This document shows, in pieces, positions 1-7,719 of a stretch of 41,738 nucleotides of DNA. The position numbers and the translations under genes are program-made. Source of the DNA: Burkholderiales bacterium (GTDB lineage: Bacteria; Pseudomonadota; Gammaproteobacteria; Burkholderiales; Burkholderiaceae_C); the NCBI GenBank assembly GCA_028868825.1, contig JAGWTU010000047.1:1-41738 (forward strand), written 5' to 3'. The number at the start of each line of letters is the position of its first letter. Position 1 is the first letter of the stretch. The notes below the pieces were generated by a model. That model was not told the DNA's origin, made no database searches, and worked only from the letters and a program-made list of their open reading frames with translations.

Positions 1-526
1 CTTGATCCGCGAGATCGAGAACTTCCCGGCGCCGGTGATCGCGCTCATCGAGGGCGGCGTCTGGGGCGGCGCCTGCGAGACGGTGATGGCCTGCGACCTC
101 ATCATCGCCGCGCCCGGCGCGACCTTCGCGGCCACGCCGGCCAAGCTCGGCGTGCCCTACAACGTCAGCGGCATGCTGACCTTCCTCAACGCCGCCGACA
201 TCCGCATCGTCAAGGAGATGGTGTTCACGGCGCAGCCGATCTCGGCCGAGCGCGCCGAGCGGCTGGGCATCATCAACTACCTCGTCCCGGCGGCCGAGAT
301 CGAGGCCTTCACGCGTTCGATGGCGGCGACGATCGCCGCCAACGCGCCGCTGAGCATCGCGGTGATGAAGGAGCAGCTGCGCATCCTCGCCGGCGCGCAC
401 CCGATGTCGCCGCAGGGCTTCGAGCGCGTGCAGGGGCTGCGCCGGCTCGTCTACGACAGCGAGGATTACCTCGAGGGCCTGCGCGCCTTCCTCGGCAAGC
501 GCAAGCCCGAGTTCAAGGGGCGCTGA
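1..526 (+). CDS. scpB: Methylmalonyl-CoA decarboxylase, 3' partial
   Basis: The left edge cuts this gene; about 175 C-terminal residues are present out of roughly 260 in the family. It is a crotonase-fold enzyme that decarboxylates (R)-methylmalonyl-CoA to propionyl-CoA. The visible part closely follows what I recall of E. coli ScpB: the VEGxVWGGA-type oxyanion-hole stretch (here IEGGVWGGA), the DLIIAA segment, a LGVPYN loop, the ERVQGLRR helix and a C-terminal DSEDYLEGLRAFLGKRKP stretch. A plain enoyl-CoA hydratase is less likely because VWGGA and GVPYN are ScpB features. It lies 150 bp upstream of the men operon on the same strand. In other bacteria this enzyme belongs to succinate-to-propionate metabolism, which would fit an anaerobic lifestyle. 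Confidence 0.85.
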   Translation, partial: LIREIENFPAPVIALIEGGVWGGACETVMACDLIIAAPGATFAATPAKLGVPYNVSGMLTFLNAADIRIVKEMVFTAQPISAERAERLGIINYLVPAAEIEAFTRSMAATIAANAPLSIAVMKEQLRILAGAHPMSPQGFERVQGLRRLVYDSEDYLEGLRAFLGKRKPEFKGR

Positions 527-577
527 GCGCCGGCCGGCGGCACCGCGGCGCTGCCCGGATGCGCTAGTCTGCGCCGC

Positions 578-596
578 GGCCCCCCGCACGGGGGCC
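578..596. terminator. GC hairpin after scpB, possible weak terminator
   Basis: A 7-bp perfect stem (GGCCCCC/GGGGGCC) with a 5-base loop lies 52 bp after the scpB stop. It is followed by CCTTGAT rather than a run of T, so intrinsic termination would be weak. Its 3' side abuts the FNR-like box at 599-612. Confidence 0.35.
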
Positions 597-598
597 CC

Positions 599-612
599 TT
601 GATACCGGTCAA
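599..612 (+). promoter_or_regulatory. FNR/Anr-like box upstream of menF
   Basis: TTGATACCGGTCAA matches the FNR/Anr consensus TTGAT-N4-ATCAA at 9 of 10 positions. A candidate -10 element, TAGCCT (635-640), is centred 32 bp downstream. That is the spacing of a class II activated promoter with the box near -41.5, placing the transcription start around 647 and the menF ATG about 30 bases later. Regulation by oxygen is inferred from the motif and its position only. Confidence 0.6.
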
Positions 613-677
613 GCGTCCAGGGCGCGCCGCCCCTTAGCCTCGCTCCAGCACCACTTGCCGATGCGCCCGTCGCGCCC

Positions 678-1958
678 ATGAACGCCGCCCTCGCCAGCGA
701 CCTCGAACTGCCCTCCTGCTCGGCCGCGATCGAGGTCGACCCCCTGCCGCCCGAGCGGCTGCTCGCCGTCGACGCCGACCCGGTGGCGGCCTTCATCGCC
801 CCCGACGGCGAGGCCTGGGTCGGCGTCGGCGCGGCGCGCTGGCTCGACGGCGGCGCCGGATCGGCGGCGCTGTGGTCGGGCCTGCTCGACCAGAGCCCGG
901 ACGCGCCGGGCCCGATGGCGATCGGCGCATTGCCGTTTCGGGCCGGCGAGGCCGCGGACCCGCTGTGGTCGGGGCTGCTGCCCGGTGGCGTCGTGCTGCC
1001 CGAGCGGCTCTACATCCAGCGCGGCGGCCGCGCCTGGTGGCGGCTGACGCTGCCGCGGCGTGAGTCGGCGACGCTGCGCTCGCGGCTGACGCAGGAGCGC
1101 GCCTGGCTGGCGCAGCTGGCTGCCGCCGAGACGCTGCCGCTGGCCGCGGCGCGGCCGCTGCCCGAGGGCGACGCGCCGCAGCGCTATGCCGATGCGGTGA
1201 CGCGGGCGGTGGCACGCATCCGCGCCGGCGAGCTCGCCAAGGTCGTGCTCGCGCGACGCTGCGGCGTCGCCTTCGACACCGCACCGGCGCCGGCGGCGCT
1301 GCTCGCGCGGCTGTCCGAGCGCCACCCGAACTGCCTGCGCTACGCCTGGAAGCGCGGCGCGCGGACCTGGCTGGGCGCGACGCCCGAGACCCTGGTGCGC
1401 GTCGACGGCCGGCGCCTGGCGACGCAGGCGCTGGCTGGCACGCGGACCAGCGAACGCGCGGCCGAGCTGCTGGCGTCGACCAAGGACCAGCACGAGCATG
1501 CGATCGTCGTCGAGGCGATCCGTGCCGCCATCGCACCCTATTGCGTCGCGCTGTCGCCGCGCCGCGAGCCGGTGCTGCGGCCGCTGCGCGGCCTCGCGCA
1601 TCTGCACACGGCGATCGAGGCGACGCTGCGCGACGACGTCGACTTCATGCGCCTGGTCGACGCGCTGCACCCGACGCCGGCCGTCTGCGGCCTGCCCGCC
1701 GACCGTGCCGCGGCGCTGTTGCGCGCGCTCGAACCCGAACCGCGCGGCCTCTACGCGGGGCCGTTCCTGCGCCTGGCCAGCGACGGCGGCGGCCATGCCG
1801 TCGTGGCGCTGCGCGGCGCCATCGTCGCCGGCCGCCAGCTCGTCGTGCCGGCCGGCGCCGGCATCGTCGACGGCAGCGAGGGCGAGGCCGAACTCGCCGA
1901 GACGCGGGTCAAGCAGCGCAGCGTGCTCGACGCCTTCGGCGCGAGGGACGGCGCTTGA
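678..1958 (+). CDS. menF: Isochorismate synthase
   Basis: First step of menaquinone synthesis: chorismate to isochorismate, in the cytoplasm and Mg2+ dependent. It has 426 residues and belongs to the chorismate-binding family. The C-terminal catalytic half carries AKVVLAR (K188, the expected base that activates water), GATPE (234-238), the STKDQHEH stretch (267-274), HPTPAVCG (331-338) and the terminal acidic helix around 401-412 that binds Mg2+. EntC or PchA homologues have the same fold, but the men genes directly downstream make MenF the clear choice. First gene of a five-gene overlapping operon; the stop codon overlaps the TTG start of menD. An FNR-like box precedes it. Confidence 0.9.
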   Translation: MNAALASDLELPSCSAAIEVDPLPPERLLAVDADPVAAFIAPDGEAWVGVGAARWLDGGAGSAALWSGLLDQSPDAPGPMAIGALPFRAGEAADPLWSGLLPGGVVLPERLYIQRGGRAWWRLTLPRRESATLRSRLTQERAWLAQLAAAETLPLAAARPLPEGDAPQRYADAVTRAVARIRAGELAKVVLARRCGVAFDTAPAPAALLARLSERHPNCLRYAWKRGARTWLGATPETLVRVDGRRLATQALAGTRTSERAAELLASTKDQHEHAIVVEAIRAAIAPYCVALSPRREPVLRPLRGLAHLHTAIEATLRDDVDFMRLVDALHPTPAVCGLPADRAAALLRALEPEPRGLYAGPFLRLASDGGGHAVVALRGAIVAGRQLVVPAGAGIVDGSEGEAELAETRVKQRSVLDAFGARDGA

Positions 1959-3811
1959 CGGCGCGCAGCGACGACCTGCACAGCGCCTGGTCGCATCTGT
2001 TCGCCGCCGCGCTCGCGCAATGCGGCGTGCGCCGCGCCGTGATCAGCCCGGGTTCGCGATCGACGCCGCTGGCGCTGGCGCTGGCCGCGCATCTGCCGAC
2101 GACGCTGCTGCACGATGAACGTGCGGCGGCGTTCTACGCGCTCGGCCAGGCGAGGACCGGCGGTGGCGTCAGCGTCGTGCTCGCCACCAGTGGCAGCGCG
2201 CCCGGCCATTGGCTGCCGGCGGCGATCGAGGCGCGCGAGTCGGGGCTGCCGCTGCTGCTGCTCAGCGCCGACCGGCCCTGGGACGTGCAGCAGGCGCAGG
2301 CCTCGCAGACGGTCGACCAGGTGCGGCTGTTCGGCGTCCATGCGAACGCGTATTTCGAACTCGGGCTGCCCGACGAGCATCCGGCCGCGCTGCGCGCCGT
2401 GCCGCGCATCGCCGCGCAGGCGGTGCTGGCGACGCGCCATCCGCTGTCCGGCGCGGTGCAGGTCAACGCCCATTTCCGCAAGCCGCTGGAGCCGCGGCCG
2501 AGCGACGGGCGCGAGCCCTGGCGCGCCGACCTCGAGGCCGTCGCCGCGGCCGGCGCGCCGCGCATCGTCGCGCCGCGGGCCATGCCCGATGCGGCGGCGG
2601 TGGCGGCGCTCGTCGAGGCGGTGCGCGCGGCACCCCAGGGGCTGATCGTCGCCGGGCCGATGAACGCCAGCGGCGCCCGTGGCGATGCCGCGGCGCTGCG
2701 CGCGGCCGTCATGCGCTTTGTCGCCGCCAGCGGTTATGCGCTCCTCGCCGAGGCGACGAGCCAGCTGCGCTTCGGCGCCGCCGCCGCCTGTCGCATCGGC
2801 GCGTTCGATGCGCTGCTGTGCGCGCCCGAACTGCGCCGCCGGCTCGCGCCGGCGCTCGCGCTCGAGATCGGCGCGCCCGCCGTCTCGGCGCAATGGCTGG
2901 ACTGGATCTCGGGGTCCGACGCGCCGCCGCGCATCGTGCTGCCCGGCCTGCGGCCCGCCGACCCGGCCGGTGGCGCGCGGGCGATGCTGCTCGCCCCGGT
3001 CGCGGCGCTGCTCGATGCGGCGGCCGTGGTGCTCGAAGCCGGCGCGCCCGATGCCGCCGCGCTCGCCGCGGGCGCCGACTATCGCCGACGCTGGCATGGG
3101 GCCGAAGCCGCGGCCTGGGTTGCGCGCTCGCAGGCCATCGCTGCCAACGCGGCCGGCGCAGCGCTGCAGGAACACGAGATCGCACCGCTGCTGCGCGCCG
3201 CGCTGCCCGCCGACGCGCTGCTGATGGTCGGCAATTCGAGTCCGGTGCGCGACCTCGACCACGACCTCCCGCCCGACGAGCGGCCGCTGACGCTGCTGCA
3301 CCAGCGCGGTGCCGCCGGCATCGACGGGCTCGTCGCCGGCGCCGCCGGCGCGCGCAGTGTCATCGACGCGGCGCGACCGCTGGCGCTGCTGATCGGCGAT
3401 GTCTCGCTGCTGCACGACGCCGGCGGCCTCGCCGCCGTGGCGGCGCAGCGCGGGCCGCTGGCGATCGTCGTCGTCCACAACGACGGCGGCCGCATCTTCG
3501 AGCGGCTGCCCCTGGGTGCCGACGCCGGCGTCGCGTCCGGTGTTCAAGACGCACGCGAGCGGCTCTTCGTCGCGCCGCATGGCCGCGCCTTCGACGGCCT
3601 GGCGTCGACCTGGGGCATCGCCTACGAACGCGCATCGACGGCGGCCGAACTGGCGCAGGCGCTCGCGCACGCGCTGGCGTCCGACCGCCCCTGCCTGATC
3701 GAGGCCCGCGTCGCCCCCGGCGGCAGCGCGCGCCGCGCGGCGCTGCTCGCGGCGATGGCTGCGGCCGGTGCGGCGGCCGGTGCGGCGGCGGTCGCGGCCG
3801 ACCGTCGATGA
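1955..3811 (+). CDS. menD: SEPHCHC synthase (2-oxoglutarate decarboxylase)
   Basis: Thiamine-diphosphate enzyme that joins 2-oxoglutarate to isochorismate to give SEPHCHC, the second menaquinone step. The start is TTG at 1955, overlapping the menF stop as TTGA, with GAGGGA about 6 bases upstream; no ATG fits the conserved N-terminus. The length of 618 residues is somewhat above the usual ~560. Visible features: SPGSRSTPL and the HDERAAAFYALG glutamate region near the N-terminus, LLSADRP, and the ThDP-binding segment GDVSLLHD followed by NDGGRIF near the C-terminus. The usual TSGTAVAN-type segment reads TSGSAPGHW here, a local divergence. A run of Ala/Gly lies at the extreme C-terminus. The stop overlaps the menH start. 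Confidence 0.9.
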   Translation: MTARSDDLHSAWSHLFAAALAQCGVRRAVISPGSRSTPLALALAAHLPTTLLHDERAAAFYALGQARTGGGVSVVLATSGSAPGHWLPAAIEARESGLPLLLLSADRPWDVQQAQASQTVDQVRLFGVHANAYFELGLPDEHPAALRAVPRIAAQAVLATRHPLSGAVQVNAHFRKPLEPRPSDGREPWRADLEAVAAAGAPRIVAPRAMPDAAAVAALVEAVRAAPQGLIVAGPMNASGARGDAAALRAAVMRFVAASGYALLAEATSQLRFGAAAACRIGAFDALLCAPELRRRLAPALALEIGAPAVSAQWLDWISGSDAPPRIVLPGLRPADPAGGARAMLLAPVAALLDAAAVVLEAGAPDAAALAAGADYRRRWHGAEAAAWVARSQAIAANAAGAALQEHEIAPLLRAALPADALLMVGNSSPVRDLDHDLPPDERPLTLLHQRGAAGIDGLVAGAAGARSVIDAARPLALLIGDVSLLHDAGGLAAVAAQRGPLAIVVVHNDGGRIFERLPLGADAGVASGVQDARERLFVAPHGRAFDGLASTWGIAYERASTAAELAQALAHALASDRPCLIEARVAPGGSARRAALLAAMAAAGAAAGAAAVAADRR

Positions 3812-4593
3812 ACCGCGGCGGCATCCACCACCGGCCGCGCGGCGCCGGCGGGCCGCCGCTGTTGCTGCTGCACGGTTTCCTCGGCTCACCCCGCGCCTGG
3901 GACGCGGTGCTCGCGGCGCTGCCGCACCATGGACCCGCCTGGTGTCCCTGGCTGCCCGGCCATGGCCCGGCGCTGCCCCTGCCGGCCGACTGGGACGCGG
4001 CCGTTGCCGGACTCGCGGCGGCGCTGCCCGCCGGCGGCATCGTCGCCGGCTATTCGATGGGCGCGCGGCTCGCGCTCGCGGCCGCGCTGCGCCGGCCCGA
4101 TGCCGCCCGCGCGACGCTGCTCGTCAGCGGTCATCCCGGTCCGGCCGACGCGGCGTCACGCGCCGAACGTGCCGCCGCCGACGCCGCGCGCGCCGCGGCG
4201 CTGCGCCAGGGCACGCTGGCCGATTTCGTCGCCGCCTGGGAAGCGCTGCCGCTCTTCTCGACGCAGCAAGCGCTGCCCGCCGCCGCGCTGCGGGCGCAGC
4301 GCGCGCAGCGGCTCGGGCATGACGCGCGAGCGCTCGCCTGGTCGTTCGAGCGCGGCGGCCAGTCGTGCATGCCCGATCTGCGCGGCGCCATCGCGGCAAC
4401 GCCGCAGCGCCTGCGCTTGCTCACCGGCGCGCTCGACCGCGCCTACGACGAGCTCGGCGCCGCGCTCGCGCGGCCGCCGCATGTCGCGCATCGCAGCGTC
4501 GCCGGTGTCGGCCACAACCTGCTGCTCGAGGCGCCGGCCGCTGTGGCAGCATCGATCGCATTGCTGATGAAGAGCCCATGGGAGACCGCATGA
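3808..4593 (+). CDS. menH: SHCHC synthase, alpha/beta hydrolase
   Basis: 261 residues with an alpha/beta-hydrolase fold. It removes pyruvate from SEPHCHC to form SHCHC, the third menaquinone step. The oxyanion region is LLHGFLGS (HGF at 22-24), the nucleophile elbow is GYSMGAR with Ser83, and the catalytic His is in GVGHN (His236). The acid is probably Asp210 or Asp214. The ATG overlaps the menD stop (ATGA) and the gene's own stop overlaps menB. Alpha/beta hydrolases are hard to assign from sequence alone; the position between menD and menB is the main reason for MenH. Confidence 0.87.
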   Translation: MNRGGIHHRPRGAGGPPLLLLHGFLGSPRAWDAVLAALPHHGPAWCPWLPGHGPALPLPADWDAAVAGLAAALPAGGIVAGYSMGARLALAAALRRPDAARATLLVSGHPGPADAASRAERAAADAARAAALRQGTLADFVAAWEALPLFSTQQALPAAALRAQRAQRLGHDARALAWSFERGGQSCMPDLRGAIAATPQRLRLLTGALDRAYDELGAALARPPHVAHRSVAGVGHNLLLEAPAAVAASIALLMKSPWETA

Positions 4594-5414
4594 CCGAACC
4601 GACCTGGACCGTGGGCGACCACGGCTACACCGACATCGTCTACGACCGCACCGAGGGCGTCGCCCGCATCACGATCAACCGCCCCGAGGTGCGCAACGCC
4701 TTCCGGCCGCTGACGGTGCAGGAGATGCAGCATGCCTTCGCCGTCGCGCGCGACGACCCCGCCGTCGGCGTCGTCGTGCTGCGCGGCGCCGGCGACCTCG
4801 CGTTCTGCTCCGGCGGCGACCAGCGCGTGCGCGGCGACGGCGGCTATGTCGGCGACGACGGCGTGCCGCGGCTGAACGTGCTCGACCTGCAGCGCCAGAT
4901 CCGTTCGCTGCCCAAGCCGGTGATCGCCTCGGTGGCCGGCTACGCGATCGGCGGCGGCCATGTGCTGCACATGGTGTGCGACCTGACGATCGCCGCCGAC
5001 AACGCGCGCTTCGGCCAGACCGGCCCGCGCGTCGGCAGCTTCGACGGCGGCTACGGCGCGAGCTACATGGCGCGCATCGTCGGCCAGAAGAAGGCGCGCG
5101 AGATCTGGTTCCTGTGCCGCCAGTACGACGCCGCGCAGGCGCTCGAGATGGGCCTCGTCAACGCCGTCGTGCCGCTCGCGCAGCTCGAGGCCGAGACGCT
5201 GCAATGGGCGCGCGAGATGCTGGCCAACAGCCCGACGGCGCTGCGCTTCCTGAAGGCGGCGCTGAACGCCGATTGCGACGGCCAGGCCGGCCTCGTCGAC
5301 CTCGCCGGCAGCGCGACGCTGCTGTACTACCAGAGCGAGGAAGGCCAGGAAGGCAAGCGCGCCTACCTCGAGAAGCGCAAGCCCGATTTCGCGCGCTTCA
5401 AGCGCTTCCCCTGA
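4590..5414 (+). CDS. menB: 1,4-dihydroxy-2-naphthoyl-CoA synthase
   Basis: Crotonase-family enzyme that closes the second ring by Dieckmann condensation of o-succinylbenzoyl-CoA. It has 274 residues and closely follows the E. coli protein as I recall it: SGGDQRVRG, GGGHVLHMVCDLTIAAD, the GQTGPRVGSFDGGYG active-site loop, EIWFLCRQYDA, and a C-terminal KRKPDFARFKR tail that caps the neighbouring subunit. The GQTGP loop indicates the bicarbonate-dependent type. I chose ATG at 4590, overlapping the menH stop with GGAGA about 5 bases before it; an in-frame ATG at 4578 is the alternative. The stop overlaps the menC start (TGATG). Confidence 0.95.
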   Translation: MTEPTWTVGDHGYTDIVYDRTEGVARITINRPEVRNAFRPLTVQEMQHAFAVARDDPAVGVVVLRGAGDLAFCSGGDQRVRGDGGYVGDDGVPRLNVLDLQRQIRSLPKPVIASVAGYAIGGGHVLHMVCDLTIAADNARFGQTGPRVGSFDGGYGASYMARIVGQKKAREIWFLCRQYDAAQALEMGLVNAVVPLAQLEAETLQWAREMLANSPTALRFLKAALNADCDGQAGLVDLAGSATLLYYQSEEGQEGKRAYLEKRKPDFARFKRFP

Positions 5415-6496
5415 TGGGGCGGCTGCGGCTGCGGCTGGCGGCGCCGCGGCGCGTCGAGGTCGCGGCCGTCGCGCTGCGCGGCAGCGTCCGGGCCCGCGTG
5501 GCGCTGCGCATCGCGCTGCACGACGACGGCGGCAACGTCGGTCCCGTCGGCCACGGCGAGGCGATGCCGCTGCCGGGCTACAGCCGCGACGATGCCGATG
5601 CGGCCGCAGCCGTGCTCGCAGCGCTTGCCGCCGCGGCTCCGATCGAGGTGCCCGACGTGGGCGTGCCGATCGATCGCATCGCCGCCGCGCTGCGGCCGCA
5701 CGCGGCGGTGCTCGCCTCGTCGATCTCGGCGCGCTTCGCGCTTGAGTGCGCCCTCGTCGACGGGCTCTCGCGGCGTGCGGGCCTGAGCGCCGCGCATTGG
5801 CTGGCGGCGGGCCGCGCGCTGCAGCCGGTGCCCATCAGCGTGCTCTTGCCGGAGGACCCGGCGGCCGCCGTCGCCGCCGCCGCGGCCGCGGCCAGCCGCG
5901 GTCATGCGGTGCTGAAGATCAAGGTCGCGCGCAGCGACCGCAGCGCCGACGCCGAGCACCGCCTGCTCGCCGCGCTGCATGCCGCGGCGCCGCTGGCGCA
6001 GCTTCGGCTGGACGCCAACGGCGGCCTCGACCGCGCGCGCCTGCGCGAACGCTTCGGGCGTTGGGCCGCGCTCGGTGCCGGCGTCGTCGAACTCGTCGAG
6101 GAACCGGTGGCCGGCGCCGCGCTGCTCGAACTGGGCGCATTGCCGCTGCGCTGGGCCGCCGACGAATCGCTCGCCGACCCGGCGCTGGCCGCGGCGCTGC
6201 TCGCGCTGCCCGACGCACGCGTACCGGCGGCCTTCGTCCTCAAGCCGGCGCAACTCGGGCTCGTGCGCTGCTTCGAACTCGCGCGCGCCGCCGCCGCCCG
6301 CGGCATCGGCCTCATCGTCACGCACAGCTTCGACGGCGACCTCGGCCATGCGGCCGCCTGCGCGCTGGCCGCCGCGCTGCCGCTGCCGCCCTGGCCCTGC
6401 GGGCTGGCGCCGCACGAAGGCATGACGCGCCGCTCACCGGCCCAGCCCTGGCTGGTGGCGAACGACGCGTCGGGACTGGGCTGCGAGCCGGATTAG
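5414..6496 (+). CDS. menC: o-Succinylbenzoate synthase
   Basis: Enolase-superfamily enzyme that dehydrates SHCHC to o-succinylbenzoate. 360 residues. The catalytic pattern is complete: LKIK (Lys168, Lys170), metal ligands in RLDANGG (Asp200), VEEP (Glu229) and ADES (Asp250), and the second-side lysine in VLKPAQLG (Lys277). Last gene of the men operon; its ATG overlaps the menB stop. It converges on the cytochrome gene ending at 6534. The 37-bp gap holds a short hairpin (GGACC/GGTCC, 6504-6519) that could act for either strand but lacks a T-run. Confidence 0.92.
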   Translation: MGRLRLRLAAPRRVEVAAVALRGSVRARVALRIALHDDGGNVGPVGHGEAMPLPGYSRDDADAAAAVLAALAAAAPIEVPDVGVPIDRIAAALRPHAAVLASSISARFALECALVDGLSRRAGLSAAHWLAAGRALQPVPISVLLPEDPAAAVAAAAAAASRGHAVLKIKVARSDRSADAEHRLLAALHAAAPLAQLRLDANGGLDRARLRERFGRWAALGAGVVELVEEPVAGAALLELGALPLRWAADESLADPALAAALLALPDARVPAAFVLKPAQLGLVRCFELARAAAARGIGLIVTHSFDGDLGHAAACALAAALPLPPWPCGLAPHEGMTRRSPAQPWLVANDASGLGCEPD

Positions 6497-6533
6497 TGCA
6501 GCAGGACCATCACCGGTCCCGCCAGCGTCATCA

Positions 6534-7133
6534 TCACTCCTCGTCCGGATCCTTGTATTCCTTGGGCAGGTGGTGGGCGATGCCCTTGTGGCAGTCGATG
6601 CAGGTCTTGCCGTCCTTCTGCGCCTTCATGTGGCGGGTGTAATTGCTCTGCTTCTGCTTGTCCGCGCTCATCGTGTCGAAGCTGTGGCAATTGCGGCATT
6701 CCTGCGATTTGTTCGCCGACATGCGATTCCACTCATGCGTGGCCAATTCCATCCGGTGCGATTCGAATTTCTCTTTCGTATCGACATAACCGGTGAGCTT
6801 GCCCCAGATCTCGTTCGAAGCCTGGATCTTGCGGATCATCTTCGGAATCCACTCGTGCGGCACATGGCAGTCGGAGCAGATCGCGCGCACGCCGCTGCGG
6901 TTCTTGGCGTGTATCGTGTCCTTGTATTCGGCGTAGACGTTGTCGCGCATCTCGTGGCAGCCGATGCAGAACTCGAGCCGGTTCGTCGCCTCCATCGCGG
7001 TGTTGAAGCCGCCCCAGAAGATGATGCCGCCGAAGAAACCGACGAGCAGCAGGCCCAGCAGCGACCAGCGTGCGCTCGGCCGGCTCAGGAACTGCCAGAA
7101 GCGCTTGATGGCGCCGTTGTTGTTGTCAGACAT
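6534..7133 (-). CDS. Tetraheme NapC/NirT-family cytochrome c, CymA-like quinol dehydrogenase
   Basis: 199 residues. One N-terminal membrane anchor (about 21-43) is followed by a periplasmic domain with four CXXCH haem sites: C56-H60, C86-H90, C146-H150 and C178-H182. This is the NapC/NirT/NrfH/CymA architecture, which takes electrons from quinol at the periplasmic side of the inner membrane. Start ATG at 7133, with AGGAG 7-8 bases upstream. Its setting between menC and menE, in a window with Mtr-type cytochromes, makes a CymA-like role in feeding MtrA most likely; the sequence alone does not separate CymA from NapC. The upstream neighbour is the monoheme cytochrome, 40 bp away on the same strand. 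Confidence 0.88.
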   Translation of the reverse strand: MSDNNNGAIKRFWQFLSRPSARWSLLGLLLVGFFGGIIFWGGFNTAMEATNRLEFCIGCHEMRDNVYAEYKDTIHAKNRSGVRAICSDCHVPHEWIPKMIRKIQASNEIWGKLTGYVDTKEKFESHRMELATHEWNRMSANKSQECRNCHSFDTMSADKQKQSNYTRHMKAQKDGKTCIDCHKGIAHHLPKEYKDPDEE

Positions 7134-7173
7134 GGGGGACTCCTGGGGCGCGACAGCGCCCGCGGCGCAGCGA

Positions 7174-7527
7174 TCAGCGGCTGAGGATGAAGGCGATCAA
7201 GTTCTTCAGTTCGGCGTCGTTGGCGACCTTGATGATCTTGTGATCTTCCTCGTGGCCGTCGGGGAACTTGGCCTTCTCGCCCGTCGTCAGGTGCTTGGCG
7301 ATCTTCGCCTCGGCATCGGCCTTGCCCTTGTACTTCTTCGCGACTTCCGCGTACGCCGGGCCGTCCTTGGCCTTTTCCAGGCCGTGGCACTTCAGGCAGT
7401 TGTTCTGGCGCAGCGTGGCCATTGCCGCGTCCTTGTCGACATCGGCGTGCGCGACCTGCGCGAGCGAGGCGACGGCGACGGCCGCGACGAGGCGCAGGGC
7501 GGTCCGGAAAGAGGCATCCTTGATCAT
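7174..7527 (-). CDS. Small periplasmic monoheme cytochrome c
   Basis: 117 residues: a signal peptide cut near AHA|DV (28/29) and a single haem site CLKCH (44-48). The start at 7527 is chosen because GGAG lies about 8 bases upstream and the signal peptide begins there. No methionine occurs after the haem motif, so the usual distal Met ligand of class I cytochromes is missing. His79, His92 and His96 are candidates, the last two in a PDGHEEDH stretch. Probably transcribed with the CymA-like gene downstream. Likely a periplasmic shuttle between quinol dehydrogenase and MtrA, but this is inferred from context. Confidence 0.8.
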   Translation of the reverse strand: MIKDASFRTALRLVAAVAVASLAQVAHADVDKDAAMATLRQNNCLKCHGLEKAKDGPAYAEVAKKYKGKADAEAKIAKHLTTGEKAKFPDGHEEDHKIIKVANDAELKNLIAFILSR

Positions 7528-7660
7528 GTGAACTCCGTGGGGCGTTGTGGGGCAGTGCGGATCTTCTCGGCCCGCATTCGCAACCAGGGGTAACGTCCAG
7601 CGGGCACGCGGGCGAAGATAAGCGATCCGATGGTGGCCCGATCCGGACATTGATCGGAGC

Positions 7661-7674
7661 TTGATGCGGGTCAA
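7661..7674. promoter_or_regulatory. FNR/Anr-like box between cytochrome c and menE
   Basis: TTGATGCGGGTCAA matches TTGAT-N4-ATCAA at 9 of 10 positions. It sits in the 192-bp divergent region between the monoheme cytochrome (start 7527) and menE (start 7720). For menE, a class II start would fall near 7709. On the minus strand, a TATCTT hexamer (7620-7615) would put the box near -61.5, a class I position. One site could therefore serve both directions. Confidence 0.55.
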
Positions 7675-7719
7675 GATTGCAAATGACGCATTGCACGGTT
7701 CATTAGGCTTCTCTTAACG

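Noticed and set aside
1..526. Second copy of menB
   Set aside because: Although both are crotonase-family proteins, the VWGGA and GVPYN segments fit methylmalonyl-CoA decarboxylase, and the MenB GQTGP loop is absent.
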